Shown here: positions 43,336-52,876 of the stretch, in pieces | Numbering within the stretch: the first letter of the stretch is position 1 | Layout: each line of letters opens with the position of its first letter | Source of the DNA: Microbispora hainanensis | Lineage (GTDB): Bacteria > Actinomycetota > Actinomycetes > Streptosporangiales > Streptosporangiaceae | DNA length: 64,000 nt | Assembly: GCF_006874475.1 (NCBI RefSeq) | Contig: NZ_VIRM01000017.1 | Location: 62,001-126,000 of the forward strand | Reading direction: 5' to 3' | Position numbers and translations under genes: made by a program | Notes under the pieces: generated by a model | Told to the model about the DNA's origin: nothing | The model's input: only the letters and a program-made list of their open reading frames with translations | The model's database searches: none

Positions 43336-44712
43336 ATGACGCTGCTGCGCGTGTCCGGATCCCGGCTGGTGGACGAGGCGGGCAACACGGTCAGGCTGCG
43401 GGGAACCGGCCTGGGCGGCTGGCTCAACATGGAGAACTTCATCACCGGCTACCCGGCCGACGAGTCCTCGATGCGCGCGGCGGTGCGGGGGGTGCTCGGC
43501 GAGGAACGCTACGAGATGTTCTTCGACCGCTTCCTGACATCGTTCTTCACAGAGGCCGACGCCGACCTCCTGCGGGACGTCGGCGTCAACTGCGTGCGGA
43601 TCCCGGTGAACTACCGCCACTTCGAGGCGGACGACCGGCCGATGGAGATCAACGAACGCGGCTTCCGCCACCTCGACCGGGTGATCGGGATGCTCGGGGA
43701 GCGGGGCGTCTACAGCGTCATCGACCTCCACGCGCTTCCCGGGGCCCAGAACCAGCACTGGCACTCCGACAACCCCACCCACGTCGCCTCCTTCTGGCGG
43801 CACCGGCACTTCCAGGACCGGGCGGTCCACCTGTGGGAGGTCATGGCCGACCGCTACAAGGACGACCCGTGGGTGGCGGGCTACAACCCGATCAACGAGC
43901 CGGCCGACCCGAGCGGCCAGGTGGTCGGGCCCTTCTACGACCGGCTGGTCAAGGCGCTGCGCGCCGTCGACCCCGCCCACGTGCTGTTCCTCGACGGGAA
44001 CACCTACTCGACCGACTTCTCGGTGTTCCGCGAGGTCTACGAGAACACCGTGTTCGTCTGCCACGACTACGCGCTGGCCGGTTTCGCCCACGGCGGGCCG
44101 TACCCGGGGTACACCCGGGGCGAGTGGTGCGACCGCGAGGAGCTGGAGCGCGCCTTCGCCCGCCGCACCGCCTTCCAGCGGGAGACCGGCACGCCGATCT
44201 GGGTCGGCGAATTCGGGCCCGTCTACTCCGGCGACCCACTGGTGGACGAGCAGCGCTACCAGATCCTGCGCGACCAGCTGGAGATCTACGACGCGCACGA
44301 GGCCGGCTGGTCGATCTGGACCTACAAGGACGTCGGACTGCAGGGCCTGGTCGGCGCGGGCGGGTCCTACATGGAGCGGTTCGGGCCGTTCATGGAGAAG
44401 AAGAAGCGGCTCGGCGCCGACCGGTGGGGCTCGACGATGGAGGAGACGGCGAGCGAGCTGGCGCCGCTGCACCGGTTGATCGACACGGAGTTCCCGTCCT
44501 GGGACCCTTACCCGTGGGGCGCCCGCTACCAGACCGACGACCTCATCCGGCACATTCTGATCGCCCAGGCGCTGCTGCCGGAGTATGCCGAGCTGTTCCG
44601 CGGGCTGGACGACGACGAGCTGCTCGCGCTCGCCGACTCCTTCGCCCTGTCGAACTGCACCCGGCGTGAGCCCCTCATCCGGCTTCTCACCGACAACCTG
44701 GCCGCGCGCTAG
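43336..44712 (+). CDS. Glycoside hydrolase family 5, intracellular
   Basis: A 458-residue GH5 (beta/alpha)8-barrel. The acid/base is Glu188 in YNPINEPAD and the nucleophile is Glu292 in WVGEFGPVY; LRGTGLGGWLNMENF and DLHALPGAQN are typical of exo-beta-glucanase/cellulase subfamilies. No signal peptide, so it probably trims imported oligosaccharides. ATG at 43336 follows GAGGAG. First gene of the probable GH5-GH10-GH43 operon, 22 bp from GH10. Confidence 0.9.
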   Translation: MTLLRVSGSRLVDEAGNTVRLRGTGLGGWLNMENFITGYPADESSMRAAVRGVLGEERYEMFFDRFLTSFFTEADADLLRDVGVNCVRIPVNYRHFEADDRPMEINERGFRHLDRVIGMLGERGVYSVIDLHALPGAQNQHWHSDNPTHVASFWRHRHFQDRAVHLWEVMADRYKDDPWVAGYNPINEPADPSGQVVGPFYDRLVKALRAVDPAHVLFLDGNTYSTDFSVFREVYENTVFVCHDYALAGFAHGGPYPGYTRGEWCDREELERAFARRTAFQRETGTPIWVGEFGPVYSGDPLVDEQRYQILRDQLEIYDAHEAGWSIWTYKDVGLQGLVGAGGSYMERFGPFMEKKKRLGADRWGSTMEETASELAPLHRLIDTEFPSWDPYPWGARYQTDDLIRHILIAQALLPEYAELFRGLDDDELLALADSFALSNCTRREPLIRLLTDNLAAR

Positions 44713-44734
44713 CGCGGAACGAGGAGACCCCCCG

Positions 44735-47700
44735 ATGCGCAGCCTCCTTCACCGGGCGGCCGCGGTGGTCCTGCGTTCGCTTGCAGTACGGCCCGCTGCC
44801 GCGGCCGTCCTGTGCCTGTTCGCGGGACTGCCGGTGGTCGCGGCGAGTGCGACATCCGCTCACGCCGCGGCCGTGCAGGTCGCGAAGTACGACTTCGAAG
44901 ACGGCACCACCCAAGGATGGGGGCCCAGAGGCGACGGGGTCGAGGTCGGCGCGGCCTCGGACGCCGCGCACTCGGGGTCGGGCTCCCTGCTCACCTCCGG
45001 CCGCACCGCCACCTGGCACGGGGCGTCCATCGGCCCGCCCTTCCAGAAGGGCGTCACGTACCAGGTCACGGCGTACGCCCGGATGGTGAGCGGGGAGCCG
45101 TCGAGCACGATCGCGCTGACCGTGCAGCGCACACCCGACGGCGGCGAGACCACCTACGAACGCGTGGCCGCCGCGACCGTGACCGACGACGGCTGGGCCG
45201 AGCTGTCGGGCACCTACTCCTTCAGCGCCGACTCCACCGGCCTGCAGCTCTACGCCGAGAGCTCCGAGGCCACCGCCGCCTACTACATCGACGACATCGT
45301 CATCACCTCCGACACCGATCCCACGCGCTCGGGCCTGAGCACCGACTTCGAGACCGGCACGGCGCAGGGCTGGTCGCCGCGCGCCTCGGCGTCCCTGACG
45401 GCCACGACCGACGTCGCGCACGGCGGCGCCCACAGCCTCGCGGTGACGAACCGGTCCGACACCTGGGACGGCCCGGCGATCAGCGTGCTCGGCAAGATGG
45501 CCAAGGGATCGAAGTACACGCTGTCGGCCTGGGTGCGGCTCGGCCCGGACACGTCCTCGGGCAACCTCGGCCTGTCGATCGAGCGCCGGACGAACGGCAC
45601 CCCGAGCTACGAGCGGGTGGCCGCGCCCAAGGCGATACCGGCGGGGCAGTGGGTGGAGCTGACCGGCACCTACACGCTCGCGTACGACGTGGACTTCCTC
45701 AGCGTCTACGTGGAGTCCGACGCCGGCACGTTCCCCTTCAATCTGGACGACTTCACGCTGACGTACGTCGAGCCCAAGCCGATCCAGACGGACATCCCCT
45801 CGGCCAAGGACGAGGTGCCGTTCACGCTGGGGGCCGCGATCTCCCGCGCGCAGACGCTCGGCGAGCACGGCGACCTGCTGCTCAAGCACTTCGGCGGGGT
45901 CACCCCCGGCAACGCCCTCAAGTGGGACGCGACCGAGCCTAGCGAGGGCGGGTTCACCTTCGGCGAGGGCGACTACCTGGTGAACTACGCCGTCGAGCAC
46001 GGCCTCACGTTCCGCGGGCACACGCTCGCCTGGCACAGCCAGACGCCCGACTGGGTGTTCAAGGACGGCGACCGCGACCTCACCGCCTCGCCGGCGGACA
46101 AGGCGCTGCTGCTGACGCGGCTGGTGAACCACGTGAAGACGCTGGTCGGCCGCTACAAGGGCAAGATCGCGGTCTGGGACGTGGTCAACGAGGTGGTGGA
46201 CGAGAACCAGCCCGACGGCCTGCGCCGGTCGAAGTGGTTCCAGATCACCGGCCTCGACTTCATCCGCACGGCCTTCCGCGTCGCGCACGAGACCGACCCG
46301 GCGGCCAAGCTGTTCATCAACGACTACAACACCGAGTTCCCGCGCAAGCGTGAGGCGCTGTACGCCCTGGTGAAGAAGCTGAAGGCCGAGGGCGTGCCCA
46401 TCGACGGCGTCGGCCACCAGCTCCACCTCAACATCGAGCAGCCGCCCGCCTCAGAGGTCGAGGCCACCATCGAGAAGTTCGCCACGCTCGGGGTGGACCA
46501 GCAGGTCACCGAGCTGGACGTGAGCGTCTACCCCGACTTCGTCTCCACCTACGACGAGGTGCCGGCCGAAGTGCTCGCCGAGCAGGGCTACCGCTACAAG
46601 GAGCTGTTCGACGTCTTCCGCAGGCACAAGAGCCAGATCAGCTCCGTCACCGTGTGGGGCCTGGCCGACGACGACACGTGGCTGTCGACCTTCCCGATCA
46701 CCCGGCTGAACGCCCCGCTGCTGTTCGACGACGAGCTCCAGGCCAAGCCGGCCTACTGGGGCGTCGTGGACCCGGCGAAGCTGCCGCCGCTGGTGCGCCG
46801 GCTGGAGGCCCCCGCGGCGAAGCCGAAGGTGGACGGCAAGCGCGAGCTCGAATGGGACCTGCTGCCCGACACCCCGATCGCCCGCGTCGGCGACGTGTCC
46901 GCCGCGTTCCAGGCCCGCTCGTCGGCCACGTGCCTGTACGTCCTGGCCGAGGTGCGCGACGCGAGCGACGACCGCGGCGACAAGGTCACGTTCACCGTGG
47001 ACGGCACGCCGTACGCCGTCCGGCGCGACGGCGGCCACCCGCACGGCGTCGAGGCGGCCGTGAAGAAGACGAAGGACGGCTACCTGGTGGAGGCGCGGCT
47101 CCCGATCGGGACCGGCGTCACCGTGGCGGTCGCGGACGCCTCCGGCGGCTCGCAGACCTCCTGGACCGGGAAGATCACGGCCACGCCCGCGGTGAAGCTG
47201 ACCGCCGCGCCCAAGGGCCGTCCGGTGGTCGACGGTGTCGTCGACCCGGCCTGGAAGGCCGCGCCGGAGATCCGCACCGCCACCTGGATCCAGGGCACGT
47301 CGGGGGCGACCGCGCGGGCCCGGGCGCTGTGGAACGGCGACACGCTCTATCTGCTGGCGCAGGTCGCCGACCCCACGCTCAGCGAGCAGTCGGCCAACCC
47401 GTGGGAGCAGGACTCCGTCGAGTTCTTCGTCGACCCCGGCAACGGCAAGACCAGAGGCTACGGCGACGACGACGGCCAATATCGGATCGGCTTCTCCGGA
47501 AAGACGTCGGCCGGAGGCCCGCTCGACCCCGCCGCCATCGCGGGCAACCTGACGGCCGCGGCCAAGGTCGTGCCCGGCGGCTACGTGATCGAGGCCGCCG
47601 TGAAGCTGCCCACGATCACGCTGCGGGACGGCACGCTGCTCGGCTTCGACGTCCAGGTCAACGACGCCACGGGCGCCGCCAGGACCGGCGCGGTCACCTG

Positions 47701-47767
47701 GAGCGACGCCACCGGGCAGGGATACCGGGACACGAGCCACTGGGGGGTGCTCCAGCTGCGGCACTGA
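44735..47767 (+). CDS. Secreted multidomain GH10 endo-beta-1,4-xylanase
   Basis: A 1010-residue extracellular xylanase. Order: signal peptide (to about SAHA, residue 44), two CBM22/CBM4_9-type modules beginning YDFEDGTTQGW and DFETGTAQGW (about 48-190 and 205-345), the GH10 barrel (about 355-690) with acid/base Glu486 in WDVVNEVVDE and nucleophile Glu593 in VTELDVS, then two C-terminal CBM9-type modules (about 695-830 and 833-1010, PVVDGVVDPAWKAAPEI). It would cut xylan outside the cell and bind both chain interiors and reducing ends. ATG follows GAGGAG. Confidence 0.93.
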   Translation: MRSLLHRAAAVVLRSLAVRPAAAAVLCLFAGLPVVAASATSAHAAAVQVAKYDFEDGTTQGWGPRGDGVEVGAASDAAHSGSGSLLTSGRTATWHGASIGPPFQKGVTYQVTAYARMVSGEPSSTIALTVQRTPDGGETTYERVAAATVTDDGWAELSGTYSFSADSTGLQLYAESSEATAAYYIDDIVITSDTDPTRSGLSTDFETGTAQGWSPRASASLTATTDVAHGGAHSLAVTNRSDTWDGPAISVLGKMAKGSKYTLSAWVRLGPDTSSGNLGLSIERRTNGTPSYERVAAPKAIPAGQWVELTGTYTLAYDVDFLSVYVESDAGTFPFNLDDFTLTYVEPKPIQTDIPSAKDEVPFTLGAAISRAQTLGEHGDLLLKHFGGVTPGNALKWDATEPSEGGFTFGEGDYLVNYAVEHGLTFRGHTLAWHSQTPDWVFKDGDRDLTASPADKALLLTRLVNHVKTLVGRYKGKIAVWDVVNEVVDENQPDGLRRSKWFQITGLDFIRTAFRVAHETDPAAKLFINDYNTEFPRKREALYALVKKLKAEGVPIDGVGHQLHLNIEQPPASEVEATIEKFATLGVDQQVTELDVSVYPDFVSTYDEVPAEVLAEQGYRYKELFDVFRRHKSQISSVTVWGLADDDTWLSTFPITRLNAPLLFDDELQAKPAYWGVVDPAKLPPLVRRLEAPAAKPKVDGKRELEWDLLPDTPIARVGDVSAAFQARSSATCLYVLAEVRDASDDRGDKVTFTVDGTPYAVRRDGGHPHGVEAAVKKTKDGYLVEARLPIGTGVTVAVADASGGSQTSWTGKITATPAVKLTAAPKGRPVVDGVVDPAWKAAPEIRTATWIQGTSGATARARALWNGDTLYLLAQVADPTLSEQSANPWEQDSVEFFVDPGNGKTRGYGDDDGQYRIGFSGKTSAGGPLDPAAIAGNLTAAAKVVPGGYVIEAAVKLPTITLRDGTLLGFDVQVNDATGAARTGAVTWSDATGQGYRDTSHWGVLQLRH

Positions 47768-47893
47768 ACCTTACAGACCGAGCTCGCACACCTGAGCTCC
47801 GGCACGGGACGGGAGCCCGGAGCCCGGCAGACGGGGCCTGGCGCAGGGAGGCCCCGCGCTGAAAGGCTCTGGCGCACCATGCCGGTGCCGGAC

Positions 47894-47923
47894 GGCCCGG
47901 TTCCCCGCTCGGGGAACCGGGCC
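47894..47923. terminator. Perfect 13-bp hairpin between GH10 and GH43
   Basis: GGCCCGGTTCCCC (47894-47906), loop GCTC, GGGGAACCGGGCC (47911-47923). It lies 126 bp after the xylanase stop and 24 bp before the GH43 start, with no T-run. It may be a terminator, partial attenuator or mRNA-stabilising hairpin within the operon. Confidence 0.7.
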
Positions 47924-47947
47924 CGTCACGTTTCGAGGAAGGGACGA

Positions 47948-49516
47948 ATGATCGACGAAGTCGGCGGGTGGGAGTACCGGAACCCCGTCATCCCCGGATT
48001 CCACCCCGACCCATCGGTGTGCCGGGTGGGTGACGACTACTACCTGGTGACCTCCAGCTTCGAGTGGTTCCCCGGCGTGCCCGTCTTCCACAGCCGCGAC
48101 CTGGTCAACTGGCGGCAGCTCGGGCATGTGCTCGACCGCCCGTCGCAGCTCGACCTGGACGGCGTGCGGCCCTCGGGAGGCGTCTACGCCGCCACGATCC
48201 GCCACCACGACGGCCTCTTCTACGTCGTCACCACGCTGGTCGACGGGCGGGGCAACTTCATCGTCACCGCCGCCGACCCCGCGGGCCCCTGGAGCGAGCC
48301 CCGATGGCTGCCGGGCACCCGCGGGATGGACCCCTCGCTGCTGTTCGACGACGACGGCCGGCTCTGGTTCACCGGCACCAGGGAGAAGGAGGCGGCCCGC
48401 TATCCGGGCGAGACCGAGGTCTACCTCCTGGAGCTCGACCCGGCCACGCTGGAGCCGCGCGGCGAGGAGCACGTCGTCTGGGAGGCCGTCCAGCGGGGCG
48501 CCGTGTGGTGCGAGGGACCACACCTCTACAAGATCGGCGGCAGGTACCACCTGCTGACCTCCGAGGGCGGCACGTCCTACGACCACGCGGTCGTGGTCGC
48601 CAGGGCCGACCACGTCACCGGGCCGTACGAGCCGAACCCGCGCAACCCGATCCTCACCCACCGGCATCTCGGCCTCGCACACCCCATCGCGTGCACGGGC
48701 CACGCCGACCTGGTGGAGACCCAGAACGGCGAGTGGTGGATGGTGCTGCTGGCCACGCGCCCGTACGGCACGCCGGGCGACCTCGGCACCGGCAACCTGA
48801 GAGGCGACAACCTGGGCAGGGAGACGTTCCTCACCCGGGTCCACTGGGAGGACGGCTGGCCGGTCGCCGCGCAGGTCGAGCCCGTGGCCGCCGGACCGGC
48901 GCTGCCCGAGCACCGCTGGCCCGCCGTCCCCGCCTGCGACCACTTCGACGGCGACCGGCTCTCGCCCGTCTGGAACCACCTGCGCACGCCGCGCACGCCC
49001 TACTGGAGCCTGGGCGACAGCCGCCTGCGGCTGCGGCTGCGGCCCGAGACGCTGGCCCAGCGGGTCAACCCGAGCCTGATCGTCCGCAGGCAGCAGCACA
49101 TGGACTTCGCCGTCCACGCCGCGCTCGACTTCCTGCCCGGGGCGGGGGAGTGCGCCGGGCTCGCGCTGGTGCAGAACGACGACCACCACGTGCTGCTCGT
49201 GCGCACCGCGCGCGGCCTGGAACTCGTCCGCAGGAAGGCGGGCGGCGACGACCTGCTCGCCTCCGTACGGGTGCCCGGGCAGCGGAGGCTGTATCTCGGC
49301 GTGGAGGCGCGCGGGCAGGCCTACCAGGCCAGGTACGCCGTGGCGGCGGGGGAGTGGATCGACCTCGGCGACCCCGTGGACGGCAGGATCCTCAGCAGCG
49401 CCGTGGCCGGCGGCTTCACCGGCGCCTACGTCGGCATGTACGCCAGCTCGAACGGCCGCCCCAGCTCCAACATCGCCGCGTTCGACTGGTTCGAGTATCT
49501 GCCGCTCTGCCCGTGA
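47948..49516 (+). CDS. Glycoside hydrolase family 43 (beta-xylosidase/arabinofuranosidase)
   Basis: A 522-residue intracellular GH43 enzyme. The five-bladed propeller carries Asp21 (GFHPDPSVCR, general base), Asp128 (RGMDPSLLFD, pKa modulator) and Glu189 (WCEGPHLYK, general acid). A C-terminal beta-sandwich (about 320-522) is typical of GH43 beta-xylosidases. No signal peptide; likely releases xylose or arabinose from imported oligosaccharides. ATG at 47948 follows GAGGAAGGGACGA. Confidence 0.92.
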   Translation: MIDEVGGWEYRNPVIPGFHPDPSVCRVGDDYYLVTSSFEWFPGVPVFHSRDLVNWRQLGHVLDRPSQLDLDGVRPSGGVYAATIRHHDGLFYVVTTLVDGRGNFIVTAADPAGPWSEPRWLPGTRGMDPSLLFDDDGRLWFTGTREKEAARYPGETEVYLLELDPATLEPRGEEHVVWEAVQRGAVWCEGPHLYKIGGRYHLLTSEGGTSYDHAVVVARADHVTGPYEPNPRNPILTHRHLGLAHPIACTGHADLVETQNGEWWMVLLATRPYGTPGDLGTGNLRGDNLGRETFLTRVHWEDGWPVAAQVEPVAAGPALPEHRWPAVPACDHFDGDRLSPVWNHLRTPRTPYWSLGDSRLRLRLRPETLAQRVNPSLIVRRQQHMDFAVHAALDFLPGAGECAGLALVQNDDHHVLLVRTARGLELVRRKAGGDDLLASVRVPGQRRLYLGVEARGQAYQARYAVAAGEWIDLGDPVDGRILSSAVAGGFTGAYVGMYASSNGRPSSNIAAFDWFEYLPLCP

Positions 49517-49562
49517 ACCGGCCGACGCCGCCCTGGCGATCCGGCCGTGATTCGGCTGTGCT

Positions 49563-50354
49563 TCAGCCTATGACGCGGCGCAAGGCGGAGCCGGCCGCCC
49601 GCACGGCCAGGGCGGGCGAGAGCCGTACGGCCCGCCAGGTGGCGCGGGCGGACGCGGGCGCGACGATGAGCGCCTGGTTCCTGGCCACGCCGCGCAGCAC
49701 GTCGCCGGCGAGCGACTCCACGGGATACAGGCGCCCCTGGGCCCGCACGGCCACCGTCCGGGCGTGCCGCCCGATCTCGGTCTGCGGGAGCCCGGGGTTG
49801 GCGTTGTCCAGCAGCGGGGTGTCGGTGAAGCCGGGGCAGACCACGCTGACCCGCACGCCGTGCGCCGCCGCCTCGGCCCGCAGCGCGAGCGACAGCCCGA
49901 CGACGGCGTGCTTGGTGGCCGTGTAGGGCAGCATCATGGGCGCGGGGGTCAGTCCGGCCAGCGACGCGGTGTTGACGATGTGCCCGTAGCCCTGCTCGAC
50001 CATGAGCGGGTACGCCGCGTGCACGCCGTGGACCACCCCGCGCAGGTTCACGTCGATCGTCCGGTTCCAGTGGTCGAGCGTGAACTCCTCGGCATGGCCG
50101 CCCACCGCGATGCCGGCGTTGTTGAACAGGAAGTCGAGCCGCCCGTGCTCGGCGGCCACCCCGGTGACCAGGTCCCGCACGGCCTGCGCGTCGGAGACGT
50201 CGCACACGGCGCCCGCGCAGCCGAGCTCCGCGGCGGCGTCTTCGGCTCCCCGGACGTCGGCGATCGTGACGTGGACGCCGCGCCGTACGAGCCCGGCGGC
50301 GACGGCCCGCCCGATCCCCGACGCCCCGCCCGTGACGACGGCGGTCTTCCTCAC
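49563..50354 (-). CDS. Short-chain dehydrogenase/reductase
   Basis: A 263-residue classical SDR. Cofactor motif TGGASGIGRAVAAGL, NNAG, active-site Ser in NTASLAG and catalytic YTATK (Tyr/Lys) are intact, and IADVRG suggests NAD(H) preference. The C-terminus is extended with a basic tail. Substrate unknown. GTG at 50354 follows GAGGGG. Convergent with GH43. Confidence 0.9.
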   Translation of the reverse strand: MRKTAVVTGGASGIGRAVAAGLVRRGVHVTIADVRGAEDAAAELGCAGAVCDVSDAQAVRDLVTGVAAEHGRLDFLFNNAGIAVGGHAEEFTLDHWNRTIDVNLRGVVHGVHAAYPLMVEQGYGHIVNTASLAGLTPAPMMLPYTATKHAVVGLSLALRAEAAAHGVRVSVVCPGFTDTPLLDNANPGLPQTEIGRHARTVAVRAQGRLYPVESLAGDVLRGVARNQALIVAPASARATWRAVRLSPALAVRAAGSALRRVIG

Positions 50355-50613
50355 GCGTTTCCCCTCGCTTGAGCCTTCGGCTCATCCCGGATGCCCATCG
50401 ACCGCCACAAACGACGGCTGGTCGGGTTCATCATGCCCAGATCGGTGCAAAGCTCTCGTGCCGGCGCGTCGCAGGTCTTGCGCGACTCGGCGGATTTCCC
50501 CGCCGCCAAGATTTTCGCGCGGTACAGTTCGGCGAGGTCACCCGTGTGTGGCCTTCATGAACGGCCCTCCCTCGCCTACTGTCGAAGCGAGGGGACGGCG
50601 AATTGGAGCCCGC

Positions 50614-51807
50614 GTGCCTGAGTCCTGTGACGTCGTGATCATCGGTGGTGGCGTGGTCGGCTGCGCGATCGCGCACAGGCTCGCCCAGCGCGGCACGAGC
50701 GTGGTGCTCGTGGACGCGGGGCAGCGTCTCGGGCTGGGCGCCTCGGACGGCGCGATGGGCGGCATCCTGACCCAGACGGAGCCCTCCTGCCTCGGCCCGC
50801 TCAGCAGCGTCATCAAGCGCAGCCGCGACGCCTACCCCCAGTGGCTGGAGGAGATCCACGCCGCCTCGGGCGTCGAGGTCCCGGTGCTGGACGGCGGCGA
50901 CATCCAGGTCGCTCTCGACGAGGCCGAGATGGAGCGCCTGGAGACCAGGGTGCTGCCGCAGTGGAAGAACTCGCCGTTCGCCGTCGAGCGGCTGACGGCG
51001 GCCGACGCCAGGAGCCTCGAACCGCTGCTGAGCGAGCGCGTCGTCGGCGGCTTCCTGCTGTCTGAGGAGCTCGCGCTCGATCCGAGGGTGCTCATGGCCG
51101 CCCTGGCGACGGCCGTGCTGTCGGGGAGCACGCCGATCCGGGTGCTCTGTGCGGTCCGCGCCACCGCCCTGCGGACCGGGCCCCGCGGTGTCGAGGTGGA
51201 GCTCCACGACGGCCGCCGGGTGTCGGCGGAGCAGGCCGTCGTCGCGGCCGGCCACCTGAGCGGGGTCTTCCTGCCGCGCCACCGCGACCACCTGTTCCCC
51301 ATCAAGGGCGTGGCCTTCGACGTCCGCCCGCCCGGGGCCGTCACCTACCCGCTGCGCCACCACATCTTCGCGGAGATCAAGGAGGACGGCCGGGAGTACT
51401 TCCCCTATCTCGTCCCCCGCCACGACGGCAGGGTGGCCGTCGGCGTCACCTACGAGGAGAACGTGGGGGACGTGACGGTGACCGCCGCGGCGATCGAGGA
51501 GATCCGGCGAGGCGTCGCCGCCCTGATGCCCAAGGCGGCCACCTGGCCGGTCGGCCGGCGCTGGGCCGGACTGCGGCCGGGCAGCGCCGACCACATGCCC
51601 ATCATCGGCCACGTGGACGACCACGGCCGGGTCGTGGCGGCGACCGGCCACAGCGGCCTCGGCATCACGCTCGCCCCCGTCACAGCCGAGCTGGTGGCGG
51701 CCCTGGTCGGCGGGACCCCCGACGCCCGCGAGAAGGACCTGCTCGCCGTCTGCCGGCCCGACCGCCCCTTCCCGCCCGCGCCGGCTCCGTCCGCTCCGCC
51801 CGCGTAA
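50614..51807 (+). CDS. FAD-dependent amine/amino-acid oxidoreductase (DAO family)
   Basis: A 397-residue flavoprotein of the D-amino-acid oxidase/glycine oxidase (ThiO/SoxB-like) family. The FAD motif is VVIIGGGVVGCAIAHRLAQR with VVLVDAG, and the C-terminal flavin contact is AATGHSGLGITLAPVTAEL. GRRWAGLRPGSADHMPIIG is characteristic. It should oxidise a secondary or primary amino acid to an imino acid with H2O2. GTG at 50614 follows GGAG. Upstream 50355-50613 is non-coding. It ends in a Pro/Ala tail. Confidence 0.88.
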   Translation: MPESCDVVIIGGGVVGCAIAHRLAQRGTSVVLVDAGQRLGLGASDGAMGGILTQTEPSCLGPLSSVIKRSRDAYPQWLEEIHAASGVEVPVLDGGDIQVALDEAEMERLETRVLPQWKNSPFAVERLTAADARSLEPLLSERVVGGFLLSEELALDPRVLMAALATAVLSGSTPIRVLCAVRATALRTGPRGVEVELHDGRRVSAEQAVVAAGHLSGVFLPRHRDHLFPIKGVAFDVRPPGAVTYPLRHHIFAEIKEDGREYFPYLVPRHDGRVAVGVTYEENVGDVTVTAAAIEEIRRGVAALMPKAATWPVGRRWAGLRPGSADHMPIIGHVDDHGRVVAATGHSGLGITLAPVTAELVAALVGGTPDAREKDLLAVCRPDRPFPPAPAPSAPPA

Positions 51808-51809
51808 AC

Positions 51810-51912
51810 GTCGCCCGCGCCGCCGGTGTCGTCCGCGCCGCTCCTGCCCCCGTGAGTGTCGCCTACGCCGCCGGTGTCGCCCGCCTAAGCGTCGGCTACG
51901 CCGCCGGGGTCG
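51810..51912. repeat. Imperfect 22-bp repeats in a convergent gap
   Basis: Copies of a GTCGCCYRCGCCGCCGGTGT-type unit at 51810-51831, 51858-51879 and 51891-51912 fill the gap between the FAD oxidoreductase and the convergent two-TM gene, the last copy entering that gene's 3' end. Confidence 0.65.
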
Positions 51913-52876
51913 CGGCCTCCCACAGCTCGGCGAACCGTTCGGCCCGCTCGCGCACCCGCTCCTGGTCCTGTACCAAGACCGTGCTGTGGATCACCGGGGC
52001 GATGCCGTCGCCGACCTGGGGGGCGGGGTTGGACTCGTAGTAGACGACCCCGTCGAACAGGATGAAGTCGGACAGCGAGCCGCGCAGCAGAGGCGGCGCG
52101 TCGGAGAGCAGGAGCGTGCGCACCTCGATCCCGACCGTGGTCTGCCACTTCCACACCCGGCGGAACGCCTCGGAGTCGAGCCGCTCGGAACGATCCACCA
52201 CGAACACGCGGCGCACCCGCGCCCCACGCTGGACGAGGTCGCGCTGGAGCTTGACGTAGCGCTGCCCGAGGTCCGTGTGCCAGAAGCCGCCCTCGAACTC
52301 GGTGTCGCGGGCGTCCACACTGGTCAGGCTGATCGCGTCGAGACTGACCCGGGCGTTGCGCGCGAGCCCGAGCAGCCAGTCGCGGTCCTCGCCCTCGTAC
52401 AGTGCGTACCTGCCGTCGGACAGCTCGCCGAGGAACTTCGCCATCCGGGTGACCTCGTGGTGCACCAGGCTCTTGACGAGGCCGGGCATGTCGTCACGGA
52501 TCTTGGCGGCGTTCTGCACCAGCTCGGCCACACCCCTGGTCTCCAGCGCGGACATCTCCACGACGCCGAACAGCTTGCTCGCCTCGTTGATCTTGGAGAA
52601 GCTGTCGGCCACCAGGTTGTGGGTCTTCGTGTGCTGCCTGCGCTGCTCCTGCAGCACGGTTTCGAGCTGGTCGTCCACGTCCGCGAGGAACTGCACGACG
52701 AAGACGACGCCGCTGATGAACGTCGCGAGCAGCAGGCTCCACAGGTCCTCGTTCTGCCCGTGGATGAGCGCGTTGCTCACCAGATAGCTCACGCCGCCCA
52801 CGAGCACCGTCACGAGGACCTTGCGCACGATCCTCGGGACGAGCGACGGGGGCGGCTCGGGTGTTGCTTCGGTCAC
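51896..52876 (-). CDS. Two-TM protein with cytoplasmic C-terminal domain, last gene of SCO252x-like operon
   Basis: A 326-residue protein. Two hydrophobic helices (about 16-38, RKVLVTVLVGGVSYLVSNAL, and 45-65, LWSLLLATFISGVVFVVQFL) form a hairpin that places both ends in the cytoplasm. A helical, possibly coiled-coil region (70-140) leads to an alpha/beta domain (about 145-326) with GEDRDWLLGLARNARVSLDA, RVFVVDRSERLD and SDFILFDGVVYYES. I cannot name that domain; its alternating strands resemble a nuclease/PLD-like or receiver-like fold. The GTG overlaps the preceding stop (GTGA, 52873-52876), so it is coupled to the SCO2521-like gene and may be the membrane effector. Confidence 0.7.
   Translation of the reverse strand: MTEATPEPPPSLVPRIVRKVLVTVLVGGVSYLVSNALIHGQNEDLWSLLLATFISGVVFVVQFLADVDDQLETVLQEQRRQHTKTHNLVADSFSKINEASKLFGVVEMSALETRGVAELVQNAAKIRDDMPGLVKSLVHHEVTRMAKFLGELSDGRYALYEGEDRDWLLGLARNARVSLDAISLTSVDARDTEFEGGFWHTDLGQRYVKLQRDLVQRGARVRRVFVVDRSERLDSEAFRRVWKWQTTVGIEVRTLLLSDAPPLLRGSLSDFILFDGVVYYESNPAPQVGDGIAPVIHSTVLVQDQERVRERAERFAELWEAATPAA

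Noticed and set aside
50002-50613. Long N-terminal extension of the FAD oxidoreductase
   Set aside because: It would overlap the divergent SDR promoter and coding region, and the FAD motif starts right after the GTG at 50614, which has a good ribosome-binding site.
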